Source: Paenibacillus sp. JNUCC-31
GTDB taxonomy: Bacteria; Bacillota; Bacilli; Paenibacillales; Paenibacillaceae
Direction of reading: 5' to 3'
Assembly: GCF_014844075.1 (NCBI RefSeq)
Contig: NZ_CP062165.1
Span: 2,604,001-2,668,000, forward strand
DNA: 64,000 nucleotides
The notes under the pieces are model-generated. The model was not told where the DNA came from, made no database searches, and saw only the letters and a list, made by a program, of their open reading frames with translations. Positions 63,723 to 64,000 of this stretch are shown one piece after another. Position 1 is the first letter of the stretch; every line of letters begins with the position of its first letter. The translations under genes were made by a program, and so were the position numbers.

Positions 63723-64000
63723 TTAGCTCAAGTTTTTAGGGAATACTTTAGTGCTTTTCTTGAGCAGTTCCACAGCAATTTTGCCTGCTTCTGCCCGAGT
63801 TAAGTTACCTTTCGGATTGAAGTTATACTGCGGTTTTTTCTGGCCCGGAACCGTTACAGCGGCACCTTCCATAATTTTCGCCTTGGATACAGCCATAATG
63901 GATGGACCTGCATACTTCTCAATACTGCCCGAATCCATAAAGGCCTTGGCGAGTGAAGCATCAAGCTTGCTATCGTTATTTGCCAGTTTTAATTTCAGAG
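63723..64000 (-). CDS. SLH-domain protein, C-terminal part only
   Basis: The last 91 or so codons of a larger gene that continues beyond the right edge. The visible part ends with an SLH-type unit (YNFNPKGNLTRAEAGKIAVELLKKSTKVFPKNLS) preceded by LAKAFMDSGSIEKYAGPSIMAVSKAKIMEG, which is the previous half-repeat. The frame is open to the window end without need of an internal start. Confidence 0.8.
   Translation of the reverse strand, partial: LKLKLANNDSKLDASLAKAFMDSGSIEKYAGPSIMAVSKAKIMEGAAVTVPGQKKPQYNFNPKGNLTRAEAGKIAVELLKKSTKVFPKNLS

Noticed and set aside
1..64000. CRISPR arrays, tRNA or rRNA genes, IS elements, prophage
   Set aside because: No regular spacer repeats, no tRNA cloverleaf sequences, no transposase or phage genes were seen.

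Overview
The window is a chromosomal segment of a spore-forming, flagellated, S-layer-bearing Bacillota, almost certainly a Paenibacillus. The reasons are an alpha/beta SASP gene, the B. subtilis-like ftsEX, secA-hpf, flagellar, comF and degSU neighbourhood, several SLH-domain surface proteins, and moderate GC with strong AGGAGG ribosome binding sites. Nearly every gene lies on the minus strand; only a VanW-type protein, an esterase and a cardiolipin synthase are on plus.

Layout, left to right. 1-8.6 kb: start of a coiled-coil cell-wall hydrolase or activator, ftsX and ftsE (cell-division ABC module), a divergent VanW/G5 wall protein, a DHA2 multidrug exporter, a yhbD-yhbE-yhbF operon (MerR-like regulator plus two bactofilins), and an EstA-type esterase. 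8.8-18.1 kb: a complete arginine operon read argC-argJ-argB-argD-argF-argG-argH from one good promoter with an ARG-box-like site; it carries a possible 30-codon ORF between argC and argJ and two copies of a structured repeat. 18.3-27.1 kb: cls, a YitT-family protein, prfB with its programmed frameshift, secA, long hpf and a cold-shock gene.

27.3-37.3 kb: late flagellar region: a FliB-like flagellin lysine methylase, fliT, fliS, fliD, flaG, hag, csrA, fliW, flgL, flgK, flgN, flgM, yvyF. A SigD-type promoter and a near-consensus CsrA hairpin precede hag, so the FliW-CsrA-Hag homeostasis loop looks intact; a second SigD-like -10 box lies ahead of the methylase. 37.5-46.2 kb: a secreted fibronectin-III protein with a broken last repeat, comFC (with two large insertions), comFA, a small membrane protein, degU and degS.

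46.2-64 kb: a surface-protein region (phosphodiester glycosidase with stalk domain, a probably truncated stalk-domain protein, a 1242-residue SLH protein, two secreted proteins of unknown function, a 971-residue SLH S-layer-like protein, and the end of another SLH protein), interrupted by metK and a SASP gene. No rRNA, tRNA, CRISPR array, insertion sequence or prophage was seen. The most interesting non-coding signal is a hairpin repeat present three times in one orientation (two copies in the arg operon, one between secA and prfB) whose stem changes are compensatory.
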